NCBI GenBank assembly: GCA_009746045.1
Contig: RPFO01000246.1
Span: 3,033,758-3,097,757, forward strand
DNA: 64,000 bases
DNA from: Mesostigma viride
Taxonomy: Eukaryota > Streptophyta > Mesostigmatophyceae > Mesostigmatales > Mesostigmataceae
Direction of reading: 5' to 3'
The translations under genes and the position numbers were made by a program. Below the pieces are notes generated by a model, which was not told the DNA's origin, made no database searches, and saw only the letters and a program-made list of their open reading frames with translations. The first letter of the stretch is position 1, and each line of letters starts with the position of its first letter. This document shows, one piece after another, positions 20,990 through 32,281 of the stretch.

Positions 20990-21290
20990 GCCATGCTCAC
21001 ATGGGTCTTATTGCACCCACAGATTGCCGGATCGTTAGCGTGTCCGTTTAGCTAGCGTTCCCGAATGCAGCTGTGGCATGCCTTAGGCATGAAGGAGACT
21101 GGGGGTCTCTGCCCTTTCTCCTGTTGTGCACACACAGGGATTAAAAGCACTTCGGTGCTCCGTGACTCCCCAACAGGAGCACGTGTTTAATTAATTAATT
21201 AATTAATTAATCGGGGTTAGCTAATGCTCCTTGACTCCCTAATGGGGGCATGAGTTTAATAAATGAATTAAGTAGTTAGTTAATTAATCA
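20990..21290 (+). repeat. Two LINE-B-type 3' terminal blocks with TTAA tails
   Basis: Blocks at 21149-21215 and 21222-21280 carry GTGCTCCGTGACTCCCCAAC and a variant, each followed by a short TTAATTAA- or AAAT-type tail. The sequence before the first block (20995-21145) is also found at 58400-58560. These are truncated 3' ends of the family seen at 5942 and 29440. Confidence 0.5.
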
Positions 21291-22394
21291 GGTTGATTCA
21301 GATGAGGTCTGTGCTGGTTCCTTGTGGACTGGCCAGCCAGGGAGATATCTTCTTACATGGTCAGGCCCTTGCCGACCATGTAAGAACCTGTTAGGCGACG
21401 CAGTGGCCAACATTGGACATACCGCCATATGTTTGTCTCCGCGATATGATTTTAGCTGACATGCAGAGCACAGACACTGTTGGCGTCATCCGCTCAACCC
21501 CTCTTATTCATACATGGGACCTCGGATATGTAGGATTAGTAGCGTTGCCCAGGCGGACATTGTCAAAGACTACGACCCCCCAGTTGTGGGTCCTAGGAAA
21601 TTTAACAAGCATGATTGTCTCCTTGTTGATAGGCATTAATTCATCCTTGATGATAGGCATTGCTTGCGTGCAAGATTAGCTCGAGGCCCATATTTTAGAC
21701 TACTAGCTGAGCTCTGGACATACATGTAGTTATTGACGTCTTGACGGATATTGACGTCTTGGGGGACTTCCACTATATCTTCTTTGGGGAATTCAGAGAT
21801 CCCGGTCCCCCAACATGGACATGAGACTAATTAAAATCAATTAATCAATGTCATGAATAGAGCGCGTTCATGACGTTCAGTCATGAACAGAGCCCTAACC
21901 TTAAACACATAAGAAAACAATTATGGCGGACCATGTGACCAATGTAAGAAGCTTAGCCCCCAAACATATTGTTGTCTCACGTAATGAATCACTTGCTGAT
22001 CAACAAATCGATGGTTATCTCATAGGCACAATGTACCTCTGACCATCATTGCTGGCCCATGCATGCATGCACCAATGGCAGCCTACATGACACATACATC
22101 GCTTATTTGCCATGTAAAAAATGCGACAAAGTGTCCATATAGGTACTCATAGATTAGCACAAATTCCTTAGCACGATGTGGACAACTTTACTTAACGGTG
22201 AAAGCCTGTCTCGCCCTTATTGCCTTGAGGGTTCCCGGCGATAGGTCCTGTCTGTTGGTCGACATTTTTCTTTTGAAGCTGGCCATCGTCGGTAGGTATG
22301 AATGATCTCGATGCTAGCAATTACGATGATGATACCCGAGGTAGTCTATACCTAGGATCGAGAGCTTCTTCTTGTATGGCAATGCCGGCAGTTA
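21291..22394. other. Intergenic, nothing recognised
   Basis: Mixed-composition DNA. The open frame 21413-21679 lacks any recognisable domain and has no support. No tandem repeat is present. Confidence 0.35.
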
Positions 22395-23105
22395 ACTATT
22401 ACTCCGAATAAAGAGTTAAGAGGTTGGCCCTCGGCAGTCGGCATGGCGATCACGGAGCGATGACGGGGCGATGACGGGGCGATGACGGGGCGTTGACGCG
22501 CGTGATGAATAGGATCTGTTTGACAGGCGGCGGCTATTGGTAATATAGATTGTTGATTAAGAGAAGAGTTTAGATGTTGGCCCGTGGGCGATGACGGTGA
22601 CGGCGTCACCGTCATCGCCCTCGACGGGCGTCATGAATACGACCTTTTTGATATGCGGCGGCTATTGGTAATATAGGTCGTTGACTACTACTCCGAATAC
22701 AAATGTAAAGAGTTAAGAGGTTGGCCCTCGGCTGGCTCGGCATGGCGATCACGGGGCGATGACGGGGCGATGACGGGGCGTTGACGCGCGTGATGAATAG
22801 GATCTGTTTGATAGGCGGCGGCTATTGGTAATATAGATTGTTGATTAAGAGAAGAGTTTAGATGTTGGCCCGTCGAGGGCGATGACGGTGACGACCGTCA
22901 CCGTCATCGCCCTCGACGGGCCCGATGAAAAACCGATGTTTGATATGCGGCAGCTATTGGTAGTATAGGTCGTTGACTATCACTCCGAATAAACAGTTAA
23001 CAGGTTAAGGCCCTCGGCCGGGCGATGACGGGGCGATGACGGGGCGTTGACGCTCGTGATGAATAGGACCTGTTTAATAGGCGGCGGCTATCGCTAATAT
23101 ATAGG
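22395..23105. repeat. About 290-bp tandem duplication with hairpins
   Basis: Units start at about 22395, 22684 and 22977 (CTCCGAATA...GTTAA...GGCCCTCGG). Each contains short GATGACGGGGC repeats and GGCGGCGGCTATTGGTAATA. The first two contain an inverted repeat. The one at 22868-22923 has 26-bp perfect arms around a 4-bp spacer; the one at 22584-22620 has about 16-bp arms around 3 bp. Confidence 0.7.
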
Positions 23106-23565
23106 TCGGATATTTGTGTAGCACCCCCCTCCTTCCCACGGCAGGTACGCAGCGACTCGCTGTTGTGCTGGCTGCAGTTGTGTACCACCTGTACGGTTTT
23201 TGTGTACCACCTCCCTCCTTCCCACGGCAGGTACGCAGCGACTCGCTGTTGTGCTGGCTGCAGTTGTGTACCACCTGTACGGTATTTGTGTACCACCCCC
23301 CTCCTTCCCACGGCAGGTACGCAGCGACTCGCTGTTGTGCTGGCTGCAGTTGTGTACCACCTGTACGGTTTTTGTGTACCACCTCCCTCCTTCCCACGGG
23401 TACGCAGCGACTCGCTGTTGTGCTGGCTGCAGTTGTGTACCACCTGTACGGTACTTGTGTACCACCCCCCTCCTTCCCACGGCAGGTACGCAGCGCCCGG
23501 CTGTTGTCCTGGCTGCAGTTGTGTACCACCTGTACGGTATTTGTGTACCACCACCCTCCATGGCC
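23106..23565. repeat. 86-bp minisatellite, about 5 copies
   Basis: The unit runs from GTACGCAGCGACTCGCTG through TGTGTACCACCTGTACGG to CCTCCTTCCCACGGCAG, repeated about five times with few changes and one 3-bp deletion. The repeat keeps several frames open on both strands, which makes false ORFs. No coding evidence. Confidence 0.8.
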
Positions 23566-24547
23566 CATGCAGCCCGGCCCGGCATCGTGCCGTCGCCGAC
23601 CCGACAACGTTTTCTCGAACAACACGAATTTGAATTTTAGGGACTGGAGCGGGTGGCACGCTAGCGGCACGACCAACGGAACAAGAGAACCGAGAAACTG
23701 TGGCCGCCAGGAGGAGAAAGGTTTCAAGGCGCATGCGTTTGAGGCTAGCCAGAACCGAATGCGAGGTTTTAATTTATCAAACCGATGTATATCAATGTGG
23801 CCAGAATTCTTTTCCAGTTGCGGGGTCGTGTGTCGCCAATTTGTTGTTGGGCCGGGCACTTTAATCGTGATTGCAAGAAGTCAGTTCACGACGCCGTTAG
23901 CGTGGCATTTATGTACAGCAATTCATCGTTCGGCTTCTTTATCCTATCGGCAACTCCTCACGACGTGTGAGCGTGAGTCGGTTGTCGTGTGAATGGACAC
24001 TTTCTGGGAAAGTAAGTCACTAGAGTGCCAATTTCACCGATCGCAAAACATTTACCCAGTTTGGGCAGATAGACCTGGCAAAATACGAGGGCGAGCGGAA
24101 GTAATTGTTGATGCATAGCCATCTGCTTCCTGCGCTTTGTAATTGTAATGAGTTGTTCGCAAATTGGCGTCTCTAGCGGTTACTCCTCTGTGCACAGCTG
24201 GCGACCAAGAAGACTTCATTGGCAGCCGGACTGCGGATGCGCGTCGTTGGAATATTAGCAACGTTAACATGTTTGCTGCGTTTTTTGTGAAGCTTGTCTA
24301 GCCGACTGCATTTGGGAGACTTGGCAAGGTTGCCTCCAATCGTTGAAGTCACAACCTGGGTGTCAATTCACGTTTACTAGCCACGGTCATAGTAACATTC
24401 TAATGGCATTTGTCCCAGTTTCAACATGGGTTTTCACTCTGATCTGATGGAGTTAAGGGCCTAGCTCCGTGGTTTTGTGTCATTGTAGCAGTTTAGTCGC
24501 CTGCTAACGTAGTGAATCTTCCATCCCACCTCTCCCACCCCCACCCG

Positions 24548-24679
<132 letters not shown>

Positions 24680-25429
24680 TCCCACCCCCGCTCTCTTGTC
24701 CCTCCCGCACCCCTCCTCTCTCTTTCCCTTTTCCTTGGCTGTTGAGAAGGACTGGGGTGAAAACTCCAGACCGTTGGTGGCTGCCTTCAAGCAGGAAGTT
24801 TCAAGGATCAACAAGTTTTTGTGAGCTGTCTGATATGGTCACTGCTGCGACAAAGGTGAGTTATCTTGTTTTTCATGTAATTTTTTTGCTGTAGCTAGGT
24901 AAGCCGGCCATTTTGTACTCCCCTTTCTTTTGCTCTCACGATTTATTCTTGTTGTGGTTTATATGGTCCCGTTAAGTGGCATGCATTATCATTATCCACA
25001 TTAGTGTGAGAAACCATCCGCAGTGTTGTAGCTTGCATCTATAACAACAGTTTTTGCTGCCGCCACTGCTATTACCAACATTAAGTCATTCTTGCTTTCT
25101 AAGCACTCTTTTTCCTCTTAGGCTGTTGGTTGGGATACCAGCCACCCTTGCACGCATAAATTCAAGCACCGGGTGCATGTGAAAACACAACCAAGGCAAG
25201 AATGTCCCCCTCTCGCAATATCCCACCCACGCAACGCACCCAATGCAGCAAGAATGGGACCACCTTGTTGCCATGAGCTCTAGCACCGTTGCCACCCCTA
25301 GCTTTCTACTGTTCCCGTCCATCCTTATTTACACTGGCTGCTTTGCTTGCATTTCTGGCTCAGTGCCAGTTTGCACTTGCTAGCTTGCTAAGACAATAAT
25401 GCAGCTTGCAAACGGCAAGGGCAAGCACC

Positions 25430-25800
25430 CGGGTAAGAGCAAAGGCAACCGCACGAGCAAAGGAAAGGGAAACTGGAAGAGCAAGCACAAGGCCAAGGAA
25501 AGGACAAAGGCACTTGTGCTTGCCAAAAGGGCAGGCTCAAGGGAAATGACAAGGGCAAGGGCAGGGGCAGGCACAAGGGAAGCGGATAAGGGCAAGGGCA
25601 GGCGCAAGGGAAAGAGATTAGGACAAGTCAAGCACGAGGGAACGGACAAGGGCAAGGGCAGGCACAAGGGAAAAGATGAAGACAAGGGCAGGCACTAGGG
25701 AAAGGATGAGGGCAACGGCAAACACTGGGGATCAAAGGATAGGGGCAAGGGCAGATGCTAGGGTAACAGTTAGGGCAAAGGCAGGCACAAGAGAAGAATA
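25430..25800. repeat. Degenerate GGCAAGGGCAGGCACAAGGGAA minisatellite
   Basis: Purine-rich sequence built from imperfect 12- to 36-bp units (AAGGGCAGGCACAAGGGAAA and variants). The open frame 25399-25698 (Lys/Gly/Arg-rich) is a by-product of the repeat. Confidence 0.6.
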
Positions 25801-26039
25801 AGGGGCCGTGAAGTATAAGTGGAAATGCGGGTGGCGACATGGGGTTCGATCGGGCCTGCTGATGCAAATGCAGATTTCAACTGCAGTGACAAACACAAGC
25901 GTAGACATAGGCAACGACAAATTCCTTGCATGCGTGCCTTGCTCTTCACCGGCTGGCTCGTTTGCTAGTTGTCTAACAGTTTCTACCGATAAACATCACT
26001 TGCCATTGTAAGGTCTGCCTTGCTGCCGTGCTAGTGGGT

Positions 26040-26270
26040 AGCTGGGTGATCGTGCTTGTTCCTTGTCAAGGGAGGGATGCATGTGGAGTAGGTGGGTGGG
26101 TGTGCTTGTTCCTTGCCAAGGAAGGGATGCACAAAGGTTAGATAGGTGCACGTGCTTGTTTCTTGTCAAGGGAGGGACGCACAAAGGGTAGGTGGGGGCA
26201 CATGGTTGTGCCTCGTCAAGGGCGGGATGCACGAAGGGTAGGTGGGGGCATGTGGTTGGTCCTTGTCTTT
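26040..26270. repeat. About 50-bp minisatellite, 4-5 copies
   Basis: Imperfect repeats of GTGCTTGTTCCTTGTCAAG followed by GGAGGGATGCAC and AAGGGTAGGTGGG, starting near 26051, 26100, 26150, 26205 and 26254. Confidence 0.65.
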
Positions 26271-26418
26271 TCACCGCCCAAGCGATGGCGATGTAGCATG
26301 CATTATACATTTATTCGTGCATTAAAAATCACTTTCCTTACAAGCGGCCTTAGCCGACTCCATCTGCCGTTGCCATTTCTCCGTATTGCATTGTCCGGAC
26401 ACGGTTTTTGTGTCGCAG

Positions 26419-26656
26419 GTCTTCCCCCGTAAAGGCACAAGCTGCCTGCGCGCGGAATTATGTGCAGACACCTCGGTTTCCAACACGACGGCTTCCCGCA
26501 CATATCGAGCTCTGGATGTACAACATCTTCCCCCGGCGCACTTGCTCCCGGATGGAGCTTCTGTGCGGTGCCGACATCCCCGGAGCTGTCCTAAGCACCG
26601 CATGGAAACAGTATTTCAAGCCACGAAGAGAAGCCACGAATTTGATATTGACTTGA
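26419..26656 (+). CDS. Candidate terminal exon of an unidentified gene
   Basis: A pyrimidine-rich stretch ending TTTTTGTGTCGCAG (to 26418) looks like a 3' splice site. The frame after it reads SSPVKAQAACARNYVQTPRF, then LPAHIELWMYNIFPRR, then AVLSTAWKQYFKPR, and stops at 26656. TGTAA lies about 65 bp downstream (26719-26723). The residue mix is that of a normal globular protein rather than repeat-derived. I do not recognise the family and found no upstream exon. The alternative frame 26386-26694 is also open, which lowers confidence. Confidence 0.3.
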
Positions 26657-26929
26657 TATTGTCGTCAGAAGACTTGATATGCTATTTTCTGTGAAGGCGT
26701 TGGATTTTTGTGCATGACATGTAATCCTGCATTTAATAATGAAATTTTTTATGAAATAGGAACTCGTCTTGCATGAGCCTTGCTGCAAATGCCATTCATT
26801 TTTTTCCCCCGGGTAAATGGGTGTTAGGGGTTAGGTTGACCGAAATGATAAGTGAAATCAAAGTGAAATTCTGATAAGTGACATGCGTACTGCAATTCAG
26901 AACGACATAGCGACATGATTGTAGTACCG

Positions 26930-27308
26930 GTAGTGTACGCGAGAAGCATACGACGTCGTAACCTACGGGACCGAGTACCGGGATCGTAAATTACCAACTC
27001 GTAAATTACTACCTCGCAAATTACTACCTCGTACCTTACTACCTCGTAAATTACTACCTCGTACATTACTACCTCGTACATTACTACCTCGTACATTACT
27101 ACCTCGTAAATTACTACCTCGTAAATTACTACCTCGTAAATTACTACCTCGTAAATTACGACGTCGGATCTTACCTCGGATCTAACTCGTAGCTTACGAG
27201 AAAGATCCGAACTCGTATGCAAACGGTAAGAGTAAAAGCGGAGTAACTTACCACCTCGTAATTTACGCCTCGGATGCTTTTTACCACCCTCGGACGAAAA
27301 GTATAGTG
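26930..27308. mobile_element. Short element sharing an end with element X, with a 15-bp array
   Basis: The right end (27265-27308) carries CTTTTTACCACCCTCGGACG, the same terminus as at 5360-5385 and, inverted, 16668. Inside are about 12 tandem copies of TAAATTACTACCTCG (26988-27168), a purified form of the GTAA/TTAC motifs at the ends of element X. It abuts LINE sequence at 27313, as element X does. It looks like a deletion derivative of X; the left end is not well defined. Confidence 0.5.
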
Positions 27309-27312
27309 TGCC

Positions 27313-29392
27313 TGAAGCTTGCAACTAGGGCAAGGAGATGCGTTACTGACCTCGACCCGGGCTCGGCGCCGACCGCGGTGGAGCACACGGCCGGGATGGC
27401 GTGGCACCGGTATAAAGCAGCTTGACCACTGGTGGGCCCTCATCGTTTCCTTGATGAGGGGCCCGGGCTCGCGCCCCCCCGGCCCCGGCCGCCGCTTCAC
27501 CCCCGGCCTGACGGCCGCCTGTCTCGGTGTTGCTGGATCCCCCTTGCCGCCTGCGACACCCCGGCCGGCTCCTCGGCCACAGACTATACCAAGTCCCCTC
27601 CTTGAAGGAGGGCTACCTTGCCACCAACGAAATCGTCCACCACCCCTTCACAGTTCGGACTTCAGGAATTGGACGGCGCCCTTCCTCGCTTGCGATACGA
27701 CGCGGCGCGGGTCGGTGCCGACCACCTTTCGGCCGAACTGCTGAACGGACTCAGAACCGACCCGGCGGCCGGTGCCGGGGAGCTTCTGCTAGCGTTCTGC
27801 AACCGTGTTCTGAGCTCGATCTCTGATGAGCCTGACCGCCTAGCTGCTGAGTGGCAGTGCAGACGGCTGGCCATCCGAGTCATGCTGTATGTACAAGAGG
27901 GGTTCTGCTGCTGACCCGGCAACTATCGGGGTGTCTGCCTCGAGAGCGCCGCGCTGAAGGTATACGGTTTTTGCGCATGATGCTGCACAGCTAGGCTCTG
28001 TGCTGCGCTGGACCGGCACACGGCACACCTGGGTGAGTATCAGATGGGTTTCCATCGATCGTGGCCGTAACACTGTCATGGCTGTCGATCTGTATTTGTC
28101 GCGCGCCGGCTGGTGGAGGAGGTGCGTCGCCTTTGCCCTCATGGTTTGCCGCTGGTCTTCATTTTTGTCGACTACATCGAATTGAGGCTTTTGACACGGT
28201 CCTCTGGGAGGCTTTTTGGGCCATCCTAGCTCATGATCGCGTGCCACCAGCATTGATCGTATTGCTGCCATTCACTGGCCAGCTGTATGAGGGATCACAG
28301 GCAGTAGTGCAAACTGCGGAAGGCACCACCGGCCCCACCATCGCCCCTTCACCACGGGGTGTGCATGACAAGGTTGTACCCTGTCCCCATATCTGTTCAT
28401 TATTCTCGTTGATCACGTCATGCGCCAGGCACGTGCGCACTAAATACAGCTCTGAAGGGGCTCGAGCCTGGCCGGCTTGGATCGACATCCTTGAATCTTA
28501 ATGATCACGAATACGGCGGCGGTGGCCCTGGTAATTACCCCCTGTCCGACCTGATTTATGCGGATGATACGTCCCTCATCGAGTGCCCCGAGCACAGTCA
28601 GATCTGTCTGGACTGTTTGGGCTTGCAAGCCGGTTGGATCGAGATTAGTGTCAAAACCGAGGCTATGGTGATTGGGGCTACCAGATGCCCGCCACGGCCG
28701 CGCTGCTGCTTAAGACGGGATCCGAAGGTCCCGTTCCGTGAGCGCTTCAAGCTGCTGGGGAGCATGCTCCCCGACGCAGCCGACGATGTGGAAACCCGCA
28801 TCCGATGTCGGCCTGAACTAGCCGGCCAGGCTCGATCCGCGCTCGCTCAACCCCTACTGGCACTCAAAGACCCTGGCTGGGCGATCGGGACCGCAAGCGA
28901 GTGCTCTTCAAGGTCATATTCCTCATGGAACTCTCACGTATGGCGCCGAGGCATGGATGCTCACGGACCAGATGGCCGCACGGCTGGACGGCACGGTTTA
29001 CAGGATGCTCCGACAGGTCCTGAACGTAGGGTTTTCAACACATAGGTCGTTAGGACTTTTGTGTAAGGGTATGCCCCGCACTTCGGACGAGATTAGGCAG
29101 CGTGGGATATCATATTCACAGGACACCTTGCTCGCACCAGTCAGGTAGACACCGACCTCGGTCTGGCCGGCCCCCAGCGGCTTGGCCAGCCGGGGCCGCA
29201 TATCCTGACCTACATGGCCTGGCCCTAAGGGCATTCCTAGTAGAAAGGTTCAGGTAAACCTGCCGTGAACTATATACACAGCAGCTGCCATGGCCGACTT
29301 AGTGGTCCCAGCTAAGTCTGAACACCGCATTTCCTCCCTCTCTCTTGCTTGGACTGCTATGCAGAACAAGCCGAGGTGGCAGACCATTAATT
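27313..29392 (+). pseudogene. LINE (family A), RT-containing 5' portion of a nested copy
   Basis: On the plus strand the frames give the pre-RT block (QELDGALPRLRYDAARVGAD, HLSAELLNGL), then FDTVLWEAFWAIL and YEGSQAVVQTA. PYLFIILVDHV and LIYADDTSLIE follow, then CLDCLGLQAG, RFKLLGSMLPDAADDVETRI, and finally EAWMLTDQMAARLDGTVYRM. Order and motifs are those of a non-LTR reverse transcriptase with a YADD catalytic centre. Several frameshifts and stops make it non-functional. At 29385-29392 (AGACCATT) it is broken by the insertion of another LINE and resumes at 30547. Confidence 0.75.
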
Positions 29393-30546
29393 AATTAATT
29401 AGACTCGTGCTCCCGTTGGGGAGCCACGGAGCATTAACCCCGATGGATGGATGGATGGGTGCAAACATTCCTACCGGTCTAATCTACATTGGCTACTTAC
29501 TACATCTATCTAACAGCATTCTAACTACAATGTTCATCTATCTAGGCAGCCGCACGCTGCCCTAGGGGGAGCTATCTGGCGTGCCTCCCGCGGGATTGCA
29601 CACGCGGGCGCTTCCCCACTGGGGGGGGCTCGTTGTCCTCTATGACCTGGGCCCACTTGGCCTTGTCCATCATCTTCTTCCAAATCACGGAGAGGCCTAG
29701 GCCCCCCATGTCCTCTACTAGCTGTTCCTTGAAGGTGCGGGCCTTGCGGCGTCTAACATCACTGGGCCCAGCCCACGTCAGGAGGTGCCGGCCAGGCTGG
29801 GCTGGTCGCAGTCCTGCGGGGGGGCCACGTGAGGTGTCTACCTGGTTGGTGCGAGCTAGGTGCCCTACTAGCTGCAGGCGGCGTTGCTTAATGGTGCTGG
29901 TGATATAGGGCATGCCCTGGTACAGGTCCTCATTGCGGACATGAGCAGCATATCCTACTCTGAAAATGGAACGAAGCATGCTGGTGACCGCGCCGTCCAG
30001 CTTGCGGGCCAGGTCGGCGGTGAGGGTCCACGTCTCGGCTCCATACGTGAGAACAGGAAGGACGAGGACCTTGAACAGGTCCTGTTTCTCGATCTTGCCC
30101 AGGGGCTTGCGCCACAGGGCCCGGTACTGGCGTAAAGCGTGCCAGGCGAGGGAGATGCGATGGTCCACATGATCAGCCTCGCAGCTGGGAAGCAGGCTGC
30201 CCAGCAGCTTAACGCGGTCCCGATACAGGACTCGAGAGCCGTCTAGGAGATAGAGGGGCGGCGGTGAGTTGGTGAGCCCAACCGCCAGGGCCTCTGTCTT
30301 CTTGCTGACCTCAAGCCCCACTGCACGGGCCTCGAGAGCCAGGCAGTCAAGCCATGTCTGCACGTGCTCAGTGTCCTCGAAGAGGGTGGTGTCGTCTGCG
30401 TAGATGATGTCTGCCAGCCGAATCTCCGTGTCCGCACCGCCATGCCAGAATTTGTTAGCAACCTGCACTCCTGGTTCCCTGCCCACGATGCGGGCAAATC
30501 GCTTGCGCGCCTGAATCATTACGTATTCGACAACAATAATGAACAG
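29393..30546 (-). mobile_element. LINE (family B), 5'-truncated copy with an open RT C-terminal half
   Basis: The minus-strand frame 30555-29572 is uninterrupted for over 300 codons. It begins just after the LSP..LF motif (YLFIIVVEYVMIQARKRFAR) and carries DIIYADDTTLFEDTEHVQTW, the conserved DRVKLLGSLLP and LTYGAETWTLTADLARKLDG, and a C-terminal half ending PRVQSRGRHAR. A 3' UTR of about 110 bp with GTTTGCACCCATCC, a terminal stem-loop block (GTGGCTCCCCAACGGGAGC) and a TTAA-repeat tail reach the insertion point at 29393. The direct repeat AGACCATT flanks it (29385-29392 and 30538-30545), the target-site duplication of insertion into LINE A. The 5' truncation is typical of target-primed reverse transcription. 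The open frame suggests a recent insertion. Confidence 0.8.
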
Positions 30547-30765
30547 GTAGACCATTGTCCAGGCTCACACGCCAGCCCCCCAGGAGGAAGGGGCGCTTTG
30601 CTGAGTAGTTAGGATTTTCCAGAGTAGTTAGGATTTTCTAGATTAGCTTAGAGTCAGCTGGCTTAGTTAGGTTTCGCGGCTTCGCTCACCTCCATCCATC
30701 AAGCAAGGGAATACGTGCTACATGATCTCCCAACAGAGTCATGTTATAATTTAATTTGATTTCCT
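30547..30765 (+). mobile_element. LINE (family A) 3' end, continuation after the nested insertion
   Basis: GTCCAGGCTCACACGCCAGC, AGGAAGGGGCGCTTTG and the family-A 3' UTR continue the element broken at 29392. It ends TTATAATTTAATTTGATTT near 30765. Confidence 0.7.
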
Positions 30766-31045
30766 CCCTCTCTCTAGGTTGTCCAGACTGCCATGCAGGG
30801 CAAGAAGAGATGGCAGACCATTGTCCAGGCCACACGCCAGCCCCTGTGGGCACCCCCCCGCCACCGGCCCAGGAGGAAAGGGCGCTTTGATGAGTACGTA
30901 GAGTAGCTAGGATCTTGGTAGATTAGGTTAGAGTTAGCTTATTGTTAGTTTTAACGGCTTCGTTCACCCCCACTCACCAGCAATGGATTACGTGCTACAT
31001 GATCTCCCAACGGAGTCATGTTATAAATTATAAATTTTAATTTTT
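30766..31045 (+). mobile_element. Second, tandem family-A LINE 3' end
   Basis: It starts with CCTCCCTCTCTCTAGG, repeats the C-terminal codons (CCATGCAGGGCAAGAAGAG) and the same 3' UTR, and ends in an AT-rich tail near 31045. It is a 5'-truncated copy lying head to tail behind the first. Confidence 0.65.
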
Positions 31046-32281
31046 TAAAGCAAGGTCATGCACAGGCCAAGTGGCATGCTGCATAAGCCGTACATATGCA
31101 GGTAATGCACCATTACCACGTGTAAATATCTAATAAAAATGATCACAGTTATGGGCAGGCCTGCACATGTCTCAAGTGAGCATTCTGATATTTTGGCTTG
31201 ATTCTGCAATGTTTACTGGTCACTAAATGTTCGATTGATTCTACAAGGATAAAATATTCAAGCTTATATAACAAAAATTTAAGTGGCAACTCGGGCCCTG
31301 TATGGCAGTTACAAAGTGTAGTTTTACAGTACATAAAAAAGAAACAAGGAGGTGGCATGTTCCCTACATCCAAGAAGGAATACACAAACATAAGCACTTC
31401 CTACTCACCCGAATAACGCCTACACGCTACGCCAATACAAACACTTATGTCTGTAAGCTGATTAACGTAAAACTGAAATGGACACACTGCTTTAAACAAG
31501 CAACACAGCTAAAGCAGGACATGAAGATAATCATCGTGATGTGAAGGCAGGTAAACACACCTGCCATAAAAAAACGTACACCTTAACACCAAGTTGGGGA
31601 CCCGTTCATTGTCAACTGTCATCCTTGCCCTGTGTCTGGCAGGACAAAACAAAAACGGCATCGTCGAGACTCAGCACGGGCGCACCGACGTGGCTGCGTG
31701 CAGCAGGGGTAATTGACAGAAAACATAGCAACATAGACGAGAACTACGTGTAAGAGCGCCATAAAGTCCGCATGATGTAGTATGTTCTTCGCACACTAAG
31801 TTTTCCTCAGAAAAGAAACACTGCAAAAGGTATGTTTTAAAACTTCTCAATTGTGAAAGACAGGAAGTTGGACAGCCAGCTCACGAGTGCACAATTTGGA
31901 AACTCCCGCAGCGAAGGGTTGGGCCAAGGTTACACAAGTGGCTCCCACAGCCAAGGGTTGATTATGAGAGACAACTGGGTGCATTGGGGCCCCATGAAAA
32001 TCCAGACGTAGCGCTGACTCTACCCTACAGAAGCACGGTACGGTTTGTAAACCGCAGCAAAAATAAAAATGAAATGCGGCGACGCAAAACTAGACAGACA
32101 TGAAAGGTTGGCAAGGATGCATTAGGTAACACATGCCCCCAACTTGGTTGCGTGCCCGTGACAGCAGGGAATACAAGGAGTAACACATGCAATCCGATAG
32201 CATGAATGAAAGCCTGCCTGTTAAGGCAAGCAATGGCAACACAATAACTATGATAAGGTGGTCACGGGGGCTGTAGATCAG
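31046..32281. other. Intergenic, nothing recognised
   Basis: AT-rich region downstream of the METTL9-like gene (minus) and of the LINE 3' ends. Open frames (e.g. 31149-31397) carry no domain. It probably contains the 3' UTR of the METTL9-like transcript. Confidence 0.4.

Noticed and set aside
25399-25698. Lys/Gly-rich 99-codon frame
   Set aside because: It coincides with a degenerate purine-rich minisatellite and shows no domain.
29633-30135. Plus-strand frames over the LINE B copy
   Set aside because: They are antisense shadows of the RT frame, which contains YADD and the family C-terminal motifs.
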